From positions 62,001 to 126,000 of the forward strand of contig CAYFLR010000004.1 of the NCBI GenBank assembly GCA_964343805.1: 64,000 nt of DNA, read 5' to 3'. Source of the stretch: CAYFLR01 sp964343805 (lineage in GTDB: Bacteria; Bdellovibrionota_B; Oligoflexia; CAYFLR01). The notes beneath the pieces are model-generated. The model did not search any database, was not told the DNA's origin, and saw only the letters and a list, made by a program, of their open reading frames with translations. A program made the translations under genes and the position numbers. Below are positions 56,234-64,000 of the stretch, in pieces. The first letter of the stretch is position 1; each line of letters opens with the position of its first letter.

Positions 56234-57039
56234 TGACTGTTCCATTTGAGCCTAAGGAGTTAGCCGAAACTGCGGATAACTCCCAGGGTGAAAATACCTA
56301 TATGGGATATCTTCGCCTGTTTTTCTCTCTGCTCTCATTTATAATTCTGTTTTACCTTATCTTAGGAATTGTAAGTCGTATCGTTGCCATCTATTTACCT
56401 GATGAACTTGAAGGATCGCTAGTTAATCTGTCGATCATGGAAAAGCTGAAGCCGAAAGAAGGGGATCCTCTCTATTCCTCTTTTAAAAAAACAGAAGGCA
56501 TACTAACAGAGATGGTAGAGAAGTCTCCAGATTTAAGGAAACTTCCCTACTACCTATTTATGGTAAAATCAGAACATCCCAATGCCTATGCAATTCCAGG
56601 AGGAGGGGTGGGTGTAACTACCACTTTCCTTAAAAAAATTGAGAACGAGAGTGCTTTAGCCATGGTAATAGGTCATGAACTGGCTCATCACCATCATAGA
56701 CATGTGCTTAAAGCCCTCAGTGATGCTCTCATTACTCAACTGTTTGTAACTCTAGTCTTTGAGAATACCATATCATCGATTGGAGATCTGACATTGCATT
56801 TGCAACAGTTGCATTATTCTAGAGAACACGAGTGGGAAGCGGATAAATTTGGTCTCCAGTTAGTTCACAAAACCTTGGGGATAAATGAACACACCTTGGA
56901 TTTCTATAAAGAAATGTTATTGCTGGATGAAAGTGTGTTGGAAAACTCCTGGGGAGAGCTATTTTCCACTCATCCTATTATGGAAAAGCGTTATAAATCA
57001 CTTCAAGATCAAGTAAAATCTTTAAAACGATCTAATTAG
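56233..57039 (+). CDS. M48-family membrane metalloprotease
   Basis: This 268-residue protein has a membrane segment (about residues 28-50), then a peptidase M48 domain with VIGHELAHHHHRH (zinc HExxH) and the third ligand in REHEWEADKFGLQL. It resembles HtpX/Oma1-type proteases with the catalytic domain on one side of the membrane, and lacks a TPR extension. Its overlap with the YbjQ paralogue gene suggests that the three proteins act together, perhaps in envelope quality control; that is inference from the operon. Confidence 0.88.
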   Translation: MTVPFEPKELAETADNSQGENTYMGYLRLFFSLLSFIILFYLILGIVSRIVAIYLPDELEGSLVNLSIMEKLKPKEGDPLYSSFKKTEGILTEMVEKSPDLRKLPYYLFMVKSEHPNAYAIPGGGVGVTTTFLKKIENESALAMVIGHELAHHHHRHVLKALSDALITQLFVTLVFENTISSIGDLTLHLQQLHYSREHEWEADKFGLQLVHKTLGINEHTLDFYKEMLLLDESVLENSWGELFSTHPIMEKRYKSLQDQVKSLKRSN

Positions 57040-57355
57040 TTGGCGCCTGGAAACGCACATCCGCTGTGTTGCCATCAAAAATCGTTTCGAAGCCGTACTT
57101 TTACTACTGACTTAGGTCCGAACTGTATCAAATAGATCGTTGTGATTTCCACAAAGCAGTTTTTGAGATAAATACCGAGTTAGATAAAGCTAGATAAAGC
57201 TGTAGATTTTAAGTTGTCTTTGTCCAACTAATTGAAATTATATTGATAATTAGAAATATTAAACCCAAAATATTTTTACACCGATAAGCATAGTAACTAC
57301 TTGGCGTGTTAAAAAGTCTATATTGTTCTTCTTACTATCGAAATTGAGGGAATCA
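57040..57355. other. Intergenic region, 316 bases, no gene seen
   Basis: The region is A+T rich toward its right end. It holds a tandem pair of TAGATAAAGC units near 57181-57200 and no convincing coding frame, tRNA or terminator. A promoter for the following lipoprotein gene is expected here, but none stands out. Confidence 0.5.
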
Positions 57356-58856
57356 GTGCGCATCAAAATTGGGGCGATATGTATTGATACGGGATTAATG
57401 TTACTTCTTACTTGTTTGCTGGTGAGATGTGGCATTAGTCCAACTTTCCCTGTGACTAATACAAGCCAAAGGATTGATTCGACTGCATCGGGATCTAAAA
57501 CCGAAACCTCTATCTCTGCTCCACAAGAAGCTAAAGGTCATAAGGTTGAGGGTCCCGATGAGAGTCGGACTCAAGGGCCATTAAAAAACCAATCTGACAA
57601 TTATAAAAAGGATAATGGCAATAAAAACAAACCTGGCTCTCAAGTTGACAAGAAACACGATAAGAATGACAAAAAGCCGTTCAACAATAGTAATTCCAAA
57701 CAATCTATCATCCAAAGTAAATACCCTGTCTATTTTAAAAAATTAGCGGCTCTTGTTCCTCATTTTATGCCGGATACCATGACTCATGTCAGAAAAGCCA
57801 ATGGCCGGACGGTAAATGGTATTAAGGTCAGCGAGGTTCACACTACGTTTTTATTTAGAAAACAGTGTAAAGGGGATAGAGATTGTGGAGGAAAGGTTCA
57901 CCTTATCGATTTAGTGGAAAACAGTGAACAATTCCGCAAGGCCCATCCCATGGGCCAGTATTTCATAAATCAAACAGAATACAGTAACCAAAATGGGTTT
58001 TTAAAAAATGAAAAAATAAATGGTTTTCCAGGATTTAAAATTTATGACCAAGAAAAAAATGAATCAAAATTAGGGGTCTTAGTGGGAAATCGATTTCTGG
58101 TATTGATTGAAATAGAGGGAGAAGATTTCAGCAAAGCCCAGGCGGTTTTAAACTCAATTGATTTGAATACTCTCTTGCAACTCAAAGATCAAAGTGGTCC
58201 CAAACCTTCATTTAGAGATTCTGACCCCCTTTATTATGACGACTTGGATTTTTCTCTCCCCTTGTTTAGCGGTGGGTATAATATTTTTGGAAGTTGCATG
58301 TTAAATAAAAATATAAATAACGGGAAATCTATCAACTATTGTGAGGAACATTNNNNNNNNNNNNNNNNNNNNNNNNGATGTGGCTGACCTGTCCCTAGAT
58401 GCACTTGCTAAAAAGTGCACCACCCAAAATGGGCTTTGGTCTAATGATCCTTGCCCCAGCTCAATGTTTAGTCTCCCCTCATGCTATAGAGATTCAGGTG
58501 CTTATGATGGTTATCATGGGATTCGAATTCTTTCCCCACTGAATGTGGAGCAAGCTTGTATCAATCCCATTGGTGATAGTTATGGTTTATTTAAAGCGGG
58601 GAGTTCTGGATATACCGCACAAAACTCTTTTTGTGTGATTAACAATAAATGTGTGGAGCTCATTGGAGTCACACCTGAATATGAAGAGAGTATTCTATCC
58701 TCCAAGTGCGACCAAACCGGCTTGGGGTTTTGCCCAGCTCCATACAGAACTATGGATTTTTGTGAAATGGGAGAAACAGATACAGAAGCCATGTTTCTGA
58801 TTCCCATCCCTTCAAGGCTTTATGCCGATTCATCTACCATAGCTAAATGTAAATAG
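57356..58856 (+). CDS. Uncharacterised lipoprotein with cysteine-rich C terminus (interrupted by assembly gap)
   Basis: The GTG at 57356 (GAGGGA before it) starts a signal sequence ending in a lipobox-like LVRC. A polar, low-complexity linker rich in Lys, Asn, Ser and Asp follows (about 30-125), then a folded part with DTMTHVRKANGRTVNG and GVLVGNRFLVLIEIEGED, which looks beta-rich. Twenty-four N's at 58353-58376 interrupt the frame. The text after the gap (CPSSMFSLPSC, CVINNKCVEL, CDQTGLGFCP) is cysteine rich and reads to 58856. I treat both parts as one gene, but they could be two. No function is recognised; surface exposure is likely. Confidence 0.5.
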
Positions 58857-58869
58857 CCTCTTTTGCCCT

Positions 58870-58898
58870 TTGACTTGGATAGAAAATTTGGGTAATCT
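58870..58898 (+). promoter_or_regulatory. Possible promoter of the alternative complex III operon
   Basis: TTGACT and TAATCT are separated by 17 bases just before actA. The -35 is good and the -10 poor, and transcription would begin at or next to the ATG, so the mRNA could be leaderless; no ribosome site is visible before that ATG. Confidence 0.3.
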
Positions 58899-58904
58899 GC
58901 GTCT

Positions 58905-59438
58905 ATGTGGACAATCCCAATTCTCATCACCGTGGCTGCTGTGACATTAACTTACTTCTATTCTTTTGAAGATCAAATGGGGGTTGGATACGCTCCTAAA
59001 CAACCTCTTTCCTTTTCTCATAAAATGCACACTCAAGATTTAAAAATTAACTGCACCTATTGTCATACTGAGGTATTTAATAATAGGCATGCCACCTTGC
59101 CCTCTCTAGACATGTGCATGAAGTGCCATCAGGTGGTTAAAACGGAAACCAAAGAGGTCAAAGAATTAATTTCTCGTTATGAAAAAGGAACTCCTGTTCA
59201 CTGGAATCGAGTGCACCGTCTTCCTGATTATGTCTATTTCGATCATAAATCTCATGTTCAAATAGGAATAGATTGTAATTCATGTCATGGTGCTGTGAAA
59301 GATATGGATCATATGCAACAGACTCGCTCCTTTCATATGCGTGGTTGTTTGGATTGTCATCGTCAAGCGAAGGAACTTTTCCCAGCGAATGAATTAATTA
59401 AAAAGGGCCCTCTTGATTGTTCTGCTTGTCATAGATAG
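58905..59438 (+). CDS. actA: Alternative complex III subunit A (five-haem cytochrome c)
   Basis: ActA (177 residues) has an N-terminal membrane anchor (IPILITVAAVTLTYFYSF) and five CxxCH haem motifs: CTYCH, CMKCH, CNSCH, CLDCH and CSACH. The segments PLSFSHKMHTQDLKINC and YVYFDHKSHVQIGIDCNSC give the usual distal histidines. Alternative complex III oxidises menaquinol and reduces a periplasmic carrier or an attached oxidase. The following genes match the ActB-C-D order. Confidence 0.9.
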   Translation: MWTIPILITVAAVTLTYFYSFEDQMGVGYAPKQPLSFSHKMHTQDLKINCTYCHTEVFNNRHATLPSLDMCMKCHQVVKTETKEVKELISRYEKGTPVHWNRVHRLPDYVYFDHKSHVQIGIDCNSCHGAVKDMDHMQQTRSFHMRGCLDCHRQAKELFPANELIKKGPLDCSACHR

Positions 59439-59452
59439 GTATTTGGTAAATC

Positions 59453-62407
59453 ATGGATGAGAAGAATAGAATTGAACAGTTAGTTGATCATGAGAAAAGA
59501 CGGTTTCTAAGTCTTATGGCTGCCAGTGCCGCCTTTGCCACCACCTCATGTGTCCCCTATCGTCCTCGCGGAAAATTGGTTAGTGAGAAGAAAAGGCTGG
59601 AGAGTAATGTTCCAGGAGAAGAGGTGACATATGCCTCTTCATGCACTCTTTGTGAATTAGGATGTGGTCTTAAAGTAAAATGTATTGATGGTCGTCCGGT
59701 TCGATTGGAAGGAAATCCTAATCACCCTTTCAGTAAAGGAGGTCTATGCAGTCGAGCTCATGCTTCTATTTTGAATCTTTATTCTCCTTATAGGTTAAAA
59801 AAGCCCATGGCTCTTGGGGGATCAAGAAAGTTATCAGCTATTGCTTGGAGTAAAGTTGAGCAAGAGTTATCTGCAATTATCAAAAATAATTTAACAAGTC
59901 AGAAAGAGTTGGTTTTTATTTCTCATGGAGAAAGTTCTTTCAGTTTTCTAAGTTTCATGCAAGAGCAGCAGCAAATAAATCCATTAATAAAATATTATAA
60001 CTACGACATTTGGCAGCAAAATAATCGAAAGAATCTCTTTTACAAAAACTATCAAACACCCTTTCCTACGGTAAAGTGGAAAGAATTAAAGGTTCTGCTC
60101 TCCTTGGAGGCGGATTTATTAGAGACCGATTCAGATTTTATTTCCTTTCGTGAAGCCTATGGTCCCTTAAGAGATCCTACCACTAATAAGGACCCTTTAA
60201 GAACTTACTCAATAGAAGGCGATCTTACTAGTTTCGGAATGAATGCAGATTATCGCTTTCCACTGCGTGGTGATAAAATTTATGAACTGGTTTTGGGATT
60301 AGTTCATGCAGTTTTAATGCAATTGAAAATTCCTAAGACGGGATTTTTGAAACAGGCCGCTGACAAAGTTTCTGTTTTTCCTTTTCCAAAAGTAATTAAG
60401 AGATTGAAATTACCAGAAGATAAGTTAAGGATACTGGTGGATGACCTTATTAAACACAAAGGTCAAGGCCTGGTCGTTGCTGGTGAGCATTTATCTCCCG
60501 CCACCCAAGAGGCGGTGAATTTTTTAAATTTCCTATTGGGGAATGAATCCCTCTATCAGCCTGATGAATTACAACATACTATCCCCCAAAGAATCTATTT
60601 AAGTTCTCATGAGCAAAAAGATCTGATCCGTCGAATGAAAGAGGGAAGGGTGGGGATGGTGGTGCATTTAAATAGCAACCCTCTCTATCATTGGTCGCAA
60701 AATACAGGGTATGCAGCCGCTTTAAAAAAGGTACCCACTGTTATCTCATTTACCGATGAGCTAAATGAAACATCACGGTTTTGTCATTACGTTTTACCTA
60801 CACATCATATCTTAGAACAATGGGATGACCCTATTTCTAAAGATGGAACAAGATCTCTTATTCAGCCTGTTATTAAACCGCTGTTTTCTTCCAGAGATCG
60901 CAACGGCATGCTGTTATCATTGCTTACAAAGAAGGCCTATAGGGGAGATTTATGGCTTCGGTTAATCCAGGAAAAATGGAAAAAAATTCGTTCTCAAAAT
61001 CGTATTGCTGGTGGTTTTAAATCTTTTTGGCATCTCTCCCTCCATGATGGTTTTTTTAGGCCTGAAATCAGATTTAGAAATCTCTCTCCCTTTGACACTG
61101 GCTCTTTTTTTAAATTGCCCTATCCACCATCGGCTTCCTCTCCCATCTTGTTAAAGATTCTTAAAAACCCCATGTTGGGTGATGGAAAAATGGCAGGTAA
61201 TGGATGGTTGCAAGAGCTGCCTCATCATGTGACTAAGCAAACTTGGGGCAATGCTGCATTGCTCTCACCATTGACTGCTTCTAAAGTCGGTGTGAAAGAT
61301 AATGATGGTTTACGTATTCAATATAAAAATAAATGGCTTGTCCTTCCAGTTTTGATTCAGCTTTGTATGTGTGATGACTTAGTTGCAGTGCAAGTGGGGT
61401 ATGGTAGAAAATATTCTGGACCCATTGCCAGCGGTGTTGGTAAAAACATATTGTCTTTGCTTGACTCTCAATCCTTTGGTGAAAGCTTAATAGATGGAGT
61501 TAAATTTAAGAGAGCTCCTTCACCAGAGAAAGTAATCCTTGCCCAAGAAAGTATGGGATCTGATTTTACTGGAAAACCAAACAATATTCTATTTGAACGA
61601 GGGATATTGCAACAAGGTGACTTTCATCACTTTAAAGAGAAACCCCTTCCCCCTTCTCTTTTAGACACAAGCAAGAAAAATAAAAAAGATTTAAAGTGGG
61701 GAATGGTGATTGATCTAAACCGTTGTATAGGTTGCACTTCATGTACTATAGCTTGTAATGTGGAAAACAACATTCCTGCCGTGGGGAAAAAACAGGTTTC
61801 ATTAAATCGGGAGATGAGCTGGATTCGAGTGGATCGCTACTATACTGGAGATCGTAAGTCGCCTCGGGTGAGTGTTCAACCGATGCTTTGTGCTCAATGT
61901 GACAATGCACCATGTGAAGTTGTCTGTCCCGTGTCAGCTACGGCTCATAGTAAAGATGGTTTGAGTGATATTGCCTACAACAGATGCATTGGAACTCGTT
62001 ACTGTATGAGTAATTGCCCTTATAAAGTAAGGAAGTTTAATTTCTTTGACTATCAAAAACTTTTTAGTGAACCAGAAGGAGAAGATAACCTGCTATCAAA
62101 GCTCCTGCACAATCCAGAAGTGACATTGCGTTCTCGAGGAGTGGTGGAGAAGTGTACTTTTTGTGTTCAAAGGCTAAGAAAAGCAGGGAGAGATGGCCAA
62201 ATTGATCAAGTAAAAACGGCTTGCCAACAAGCTTGTCCTACCAAAGCGATCCTTTTTGGTAATGCTCATAATCAAAACAGTCAAGTTTATAAGTTGGCTC
62301 ATCATCCTTTAGCCTACAAAGTATTAGCTCAATTAAATGTCGAACCCAATGTGAGTTATTTGACCAAGCTGCACAACTCTCATCCTGGAGATAGAAATGA
62401 AAGCTAA
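59453..62407 (+). CDS. actB: Alternative complex III subunit B (molybdopterin-oxidoreductase-like fused to Fe-S protein)
   Basis: ActB (984 residues) starts with KRRFLSLMAASAAFATTSC, a Tat-like or lipoprotein export signal. The first 700 residues resemble molybdopterin oxidoreductases, with a cluster motif CTLCELGCGLKVKC (about residue 63), but in characterised complexes this part holds no molybdenum. The C-terminal part is a four-cluster Fe-S protein: CIGCTSCTIAC (about 758), CAQCDNAPCEVVCP, CIGTRYCMSNCPYKVR and CTFC/CQQACP. The fusion of the two parts is standard for ActB. It ends 11 bases inside actC. Confidence 0.92.
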   Translation: MDEKNRIEQLVDHEKRRFLSLMAASAAFATTSCVPYRPRGKLVSEKKRLESNVPGEEVTYASSCTLCELGCGLKVKCIDGRPVRLEGNPNHPFSKGGLCSRAHASILNLYSPYRLKKPMALGGSRKLSAIAWSKVEQELSAIIKNNLTSQKELVFISHGESSFSFLSFMQEQQQINPLIKYYNYDIWQQNNRKNLFYKNYQTPFPTVKWKELKVLLSLEADLLETDSDFISFREAYGPLRDPTTNKDPLRTYSIEGDLTSFGMNADYRFPLRGDKIYELVLGLVHAVLMQLKIPKTGFLKQAADKVSVFPFPKVIKRLKLPEDKLRILVDDLIKHKGQGLVVAGEHLSPATQEAVNFLNFLLGNESLYQPDELQHTIPQRIYLSSHEQKDLIRRMKEGRVGMVVHLNSNPLYHWSQNTGYAAALKKVPTVISFTDELNETSRFCHYVLPTHHILEQWDDPISKDGTRSLIQPVIKPLFSSRDRNGMLLSLLTKKAYRGDLWLRLIQEKWKKIRSQNRIAGGFKSFWHLSLHDGFFRPEIRFRNLSPFDTGSFFKLPYPPSASSPILLKILKNPMLGDGKMAGNGWLQELPHHVTKQTWGNAALLSPLTASKVGVKDNDGLRIQYKNKWLVLPVLIQLCMCDDLVAVQVGYGRKYSGPIASGVGKNILSLLDSQSFGESLIDGVKFKRAPSPEKVILAQESMGSDFTGKPNNILFERGILQQGDFHHFKEKPLPPSLLDTSKKNKKDLKWGMVIDLNRCIGCTSCTIACNVENNIPAVGKKQVSLNREMSWIRVDRYYTGDRKSPRVSVQPMLCAQCDNAPCEVVCPVSATAHSKDGLSDIAYNRCIGTRYCMSNCPYKVRKFNFFDYQKLFSEPEGEDNLLSKLLHNPEVTLRSRGVVEKCTFCVQRLRKAGRDGQIDQVKTACQQACPTKAILFGNAHNQNSQVYKLAHHPLAYKVLAQLNVEPNVSYLTKLHNSHPGDRNES

Positions 62408-63668
62408 GTCCATTTCTTTTTATCTCATGCTTTCTCTCACCATTTTATCCATGACCTTTGGACTCTATAGTATTTACCTCTCATTAGAAGAGGGGGTAGG
62501 TCTTTGGGGGAATAACAACACCATCGCTTGGGGAATTCCCATCGTAAATTTTGTATTTTGGATTGGGGTGGGGCATGCGGGAACCCTCATATCGGCCATT
62601 CTCTTTATCTTTAGGCAACAATGGAGAACCGCCATTGCAAGATTTGCAGAAGCCATGACTATTTTTGCTGTAATTACTGCCAGTTTATTCCCTATTCTTC
62701 ATACTGGTAGACCTTGGCTGTCCCTAGTTTACCTTTTTCCTTATCCCAATCAAAATGGCATCTGGGTAAATTTTAATTCTCCTTTAGTTTGGGACCTTTT
62801 TGCTATTTTAACCTATTTGACTGTTTCTCTTGCTTTCTGGTATTTGGGTTTAATTCCGGACTTTGCCATATTAAGAGATCGAACCCAAAATCCATTCAAG
62901 AAAAAGCTTTATCACTTTTTAAGCTTTGGTTGGACTTATGATAGTTCTTCTTGGATCCATTATGAGAAACTCTACGCGTTAATGGCCGGACTAGCCACTC
63001 CATTAGTGGTCTCAGTTCATACCATCGTTAGCTTTGATTTTGCTGCTTCTATTATACCGGGTTGGCACTCCACCATATTTGGTCCTTATTTTGTGGTGGG
63101 GGCAATTTTTTCAGGCTTTGGCATGGTGCTTGCGGTGTTAACTATTTTACGAAAAGCTATGAAATTAGAAGATCTTATTACCGTGGATCATCTTGAGAAA
63201 ATGGCCAAGTTAATTTTAGCCATGAGCATATTGCTAGCCTACTCCTATTTGATGGAGCTTTTCATGGCTATTTACAGCGGTCATGAACAAGAAATATATG
63301 TTTTTTCCAACCGAGCTTTCGGGAAGTTGAAACTCTTTTTTTGGGGTATGATCTTTTTTAATGTGGTTTTACCTCAAGTTTTTTGGATGCCTAGTTTTCG
63401 TCAGAACCCATGGATTCTCCTGACGGTCGGTGTCTTCGTTGGAGTGGGGATGTGGTTAGAACGGTATGTTATTGTCATATCCTCTTTAAGTCGTGATTTC
63501 TTACCAGCTAATTGGTATGATTTTCAGGTTACTCTGATTGATATTGGGCTTACAGTGGGCAGCTTTGGTCTTTTCTTTTTTCTAGTGCTCATTTTTACCA
63601 GGACTCTACCGGTGATCTCGTTAAGTGAGATACAGGCTGAAAAAAGGGAGGGGGAGAGTCATGGATAA
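62397..63668 (+). CDS. actC: Alternative complex III subunit C (NrfD-like quinol-binding membrane protein)
   Basis: ActC (423 residues) is an NrfD/PsrC-family membrane protein with about ten helices. Typical segments are WGIPIVNFVFWIGVGHAGTLISAILF, LFPILHTGRPWLS, FNSPLVWDLFAILTYL and MAGLATPLVVSVHTIVSFDFA, around which quinol binds. It overlaps actB at the start and actD by eight bases at the end. Confidence 0.93.
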   Translation: MKAKSISFYLMLSLTILSMTFGLYSIYLSLEEGVGLWGNNNTIAWGIPIVNFVFWIGVGHAGTLISAILFIFRQQWRTAIARFAEAMTIFAVITASLFPILHTGRPWLSLVYLFPYPNQNGIWVNFNSPLVWDLFAILTYLTVSLAFWYLGLIPDFAILRDRTQNPFKKKLYHFLSFGWTYDSSSWIHYEKLYALMAGLATPLVVSVHTIVSFDFAASIIPGWHSTIFGPYFVVGAIFSGFGMVLAVLTILRKAMKLEDLITVDHLEKMAKLILAMSILLAYSYLMELFMAIYSGHEQEIYVFSNRAFGKLKLFFWGMIFFNVVLPQVFWMPSFRQNPWILLTVGVFVGVGMWLERYVIVISSLSRDFLPANWYDFQVTLIDIGLTVGSFGLFFFLVLIFTRTLPVISLSEIQAEKREGESHG

Positions 63669-64000
63669 TAAAAAGGGAGCCACCTATGTCACAGCTCTTT
63701 TTGATTCTATCGATTCTCTTAAAAAGTTCGGAGAAAGTATCCAAAAGTACCCGGAATTAAAGTGTGAGGTATTCTCTTCCTTTCCAATCAGAATCCCCAT
63801 TCCAGGGGTAAATAGATTTTCTGATCCCCCGAGTTCCTTCTTATTGATCTGGGCCCTTCGTCTTGGGTTGCTTAGCTTCTTATTGGGAGGGGTCTTAATT
63901 TACTTTACCTCTGCCATTGATTATCCACTTTTATATGGTGGAAAGGATTATTTTAACTGGCCATCGGTGGTGCCTGTCTTGTTTGAAATGACAATATTTG
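63661..64000 (+). CDS. actD: Alternative complex III subunit D (DUF3341), cut by window edge
   Basis: An ATG at 63661 overlaps the actC stop and opens a frame with no stop to the window end (113 codons). It reads MDNKKGATYVTALFDSIDSL, then EVFSSFPI, IPGVNRFSD and two membrane helices beginning LIWALRLGLLSFLLGGVLIYF and, at the cut end, VVPVLFEMTIF. This is the ActD layout: a cytoplasmic domain with a GVN segment followed by a helical hairpin. The rest of the complex (ActE, ActF) should follow to the right. Confidence 0.88.
   Translation, partial: MDNKKGATYVTALFDSIDSLKKFGESIQKYPELKCEVFSSFPIRIPIPGVNRFSDPPSSFLLIWALRLGLLSFLLGGVLIYFTSAIDYPLLYGGKDYFNWPSVVPVLFEMTIF

Noticed and set aside
57178..57202. 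Tandem TAGATAAAGC units as a CRISPR-like or regulatory repeat
   Set aside because: Only two short units occur, with no spacers, so they give no support for an array or a specific site.
59453..62407. Molybdenum-dependent reductase such as polysulfide or formate dehydrogenase
   Set aside because: The fused C-terminal four-cluster subunit, the pentahaem neighbour and the ActC/ActD order identify alternative complex III subunit B.

Overview
The window is a scaffold segment (eight runs of N, at least one real frameshift) from an A+T-leaning Gram-negative bacterium. Lipoproteins, a probable outer-membrane barrel, an Rnf complex, an alternative complex III, a flagellar-type sigma factor and two textbook sigma-54 promoters fit a deltaproteobacterial-grade or Bdellovibrionota-like organism. 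This placement is inference from gene content; no rRNA or tRNA is present to test it.

Layout. (1) 1-7363: acyl-CoA oxidation. A 3-hydroxyacyl-CoA dehydrogenase (cut by the left edge) and two acyl-CoA dehydrogenases are followed by EtfB, EtfA, a terminator and a membrane Fe-S ETF:quinone oxidoreductase of the HdrD/CCG type. (2) 7370-19770: RsgA, a K+ channel, a broken secreted M4 protease with cytochrome-c-like and discoidin parts, an S4 protein, HypAB, slipin/NfeD, a nucleoside transporter, an acid phosphatase, a sensor kinase and an unknown lipoprotein. (3) 19867-25303: leucine catabolism (MccB, methylglutaconyl-CoA hydratase, MccA, a separate biotin carrier, HMG-CoA lyase), whose electrons would feed ETF. 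(4) 25355-40565: the most unusual region. A strong promoter leads into rnfB, a 1594-residue PFOR-like protein, rnfC-D-G-E-A, korA, korB and a 605-residue protein resembling the C-terminal third of the giant. The giant keeps its Fe-S sites but by eye has lost key PFOR catalytic residues, whereas KorAB looks intact. This suggests a 2-oxoacid:ferredoxin oxidoreductase wired to Rnf through degenerate PFOR-derived electron carriers. (5) 40591-46403: a receiver-domain protein, a TMEM43-like protein, a small FlgM-like gene and fliA, the last two each behind a sigma-54 promoter, with a ferredoxin-type protein between them. (6) 46627-51656, minus strand: threonine operon (thrC, phosphoglycerate-mutase-type homoserine kinase, an unrecognised 421-residue protein, an aminotransferase). 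(7) 51781-58856: outer-membrane-like protein, GpmI, RtcB, two YbjQ-family proteins with an M48 protease, and an unknown lipoprotein. (8) 58905-64000: the start of an alternative complex III operon (ActA, ActB, ActC, partial ActD).

Together the genes describe a respiratory amino-acid and fatty-acid degrader. Electrons from acyl-CoA enter quinone through ETF, electrons from 2-oxoacids enter ferredoxin and Rnf, and quinol is reoxidised by alternative complex III. Several genes cross assembly gaps, so lengths and frames there are uncertain.
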